From: an uncultured Methanobrevibacter sp.
GTDB taxonomy: Archaea > Methanobacteriota > Methanobacteria > Methanobacteriales > Methanobacteriaceae
Length of the DNA stretch: 57,818 bases
Reading direction: 5' to 3'
Assembly (NCBI GenBank): GCA_902771225.1
Contig: CACXWH010000008.1
Coordinates: forward strand, 1 to 57,818
Under the pieces are notes generated by a model. It did not search any database and had not been told where the DNA came from. It saw nothing but the letters and a program-made list of their open reading frames with translations. Shown here piece by piece: positions 57,409 through 57,818 of this stretch; the stretch's first letter is position 1; the number at the start of each line of letters is the position of its first letter. The translations under genes and the position numbers were made by a program.

Positions 57409-57818
57409 GACCTTATCAGAAGGAAGCTATCAAGGCGATTAAGCAAGGTTGGAACGAGCATCAGAAGGAACTTCTGGTGCTGCCAACAGGCACAGGAAAG
57501 ACGGTTGTATTCAGCCAGATTGCCCACGATGAAAGCAAGAATGGCAGGGTGCTGATAATGGCACATCGAGATGAGCTTATAGAGCAAGCAAGAGCCAAGT
57601 ACACGAGTTTAACAGGCGATGCAACCGCCAAGGAAAAAGCATCAGATACGTGCATTGGCTCAAGTGAAAGAGTAGTCGTTGGTAGCGTACAGACCATGCA
57701 AAGGGATAGACGCTTATCGAGATTTAGTCACGACTACTTCGATACTATTATAGTCGATGAAGCGCACCATTGCCTTTCCGACAGCTATAAGAACATACTT
57801 GAGCACTTTCCCGACGCG
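57399..57818 (+). CDS. Phage-type DEAD/DEAH helicase, N-terminal part
   Basis: 140 residues, open at the right edge. 'MELRPYQKEAIKAIKQGW' (motif Q region), Walker A 'VLPTGTGKTVVF', motif Ia 'VLIMAHRDELIEQA', 'GSVQTMQR' and Walker B/DEAH 'TIIVDEAHHCLSDSY' identify a superfamily 2 helicase. The ATG at 57399 overlaps the end of the DUF669 gene by 10 bases and has a perfect AGGAGGTG three bases upstream, a bacterial/phage arrangement. Composition is clearly foreign to the rest of the window. It probably comes from a Firmicutes-type phage or prophage (inference). Confidence 0.88.
   Translation, partial: MELRPYQKEAIKAIKQGWNEHQKELLVLPTGTGKTVVFSQIAHDESKNGRVLIMAHRDELIEQARAKYTSLTGDATAKEKASDTCIGSSERVVVGSVQTMQRDRRLSRFSHDYFDTIIVDEAHHCLSDSYKNILEHFPDA

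Noticed and set aside
1-57818. tRNA, rRNA or riboswitch genes
   Set aside because: No GC-rich cloverleaf-like or rRNA-like segment stood out in any intergenic region; a covariance-model search was not possible.

Overview
The window most likely comes from a host-associated methanogenic archaeon of the Methanobrevibacter type. This is inferred from gene content, not from a marker gene. The DNA is very AT-rich, and ribosome-binding sites are of the GGTGA/GGAGG kind placed 4-9 bases before starts. There are three full-length secreted adhesin-like proteins (beta-helix plus Ig-like repeats), many zinc-ribbon plus membrane-segment proteins, and TATA-type promoters. No rRNA, tRNA or CRISPR array was seen. 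The last ~0.9 kb is different DNA (more GC-rich, phage-like) joined inside the cas10 reading frame, which looks like a contig chimera.

Layout. 1-1650: a run of broken genes (frameshifted IS transposase end, frameshifted DUF1847 protein, ferredoxin remnant). 1780-16416: adhesin region with three complete adhesin-like genes and one truncated one. Each complete adhesin gene has a G-rich Shine-Dalgarno sequence and ends in almost the same terminator hairpin. A leftward four-gene operon (9901-6661) inside this region encodes TPR, HIRAN, zinc-ribbon and small membrane proteins. 16721-19231: small membrane or secreted proteins and a decayed copy of the start of the downstream exonuclease gene. 19579-30658: nucleic-acid housekeeping and an unusual paralogous family: an ExoIII-like nuclease fused to a zinc ribbon and a HAD-like domain, TPR-HIRAN proteins, a dGTPase, an SseB-domain protein, a TPR protein and a second EEP nuclease. 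31219-32449: two zinc-ribbon proteins.

32468-56940 is a defence island. In order it holds a tandem-HEPN/coiled-coil protein (leftward), a MazG-like pyrophosphohydrolase coupled to a DUF2075 nuclease/helicase, and a LlaJI-like restriction-modification cassette (one large C5 cytosine methyltransferase, a McrB-type ATPase, a LlaJI-family nuclease). It continues with a DptFGH restriction module of the DNA phosphorothioation type, without its modification genes in view, and a type III CRISPR signalling module. That module has three tandem CARF-HEPN effectors of the Cas02710 (Csm6-like) family, followed by Cas10/Csm1. This Cas10 keeps its GGDD cyclase motif but has lost the HD nuclease motif. The expected logic is that Cas10 makes cyclic oligoadenylate and the three CARF-HEPN proteins respond as RNases.

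The most interesting signals are: (i) the cOA-only-looking Cas10 with three divergent effectors; (ii) the dptFGH module standing alone, with a HEPN-like domain on DptF; (iii) a protein family sharing an N-terminal 'EW(K/Q)(I/V)GDP' signature joined to TPR and HIRAN domains, with a shared promoter element in two members; (iv) the Cas10/phage DUF669 chimera, which means that nothing right of about 56,925 should be read as the neighbourhood of the archaeal genes.
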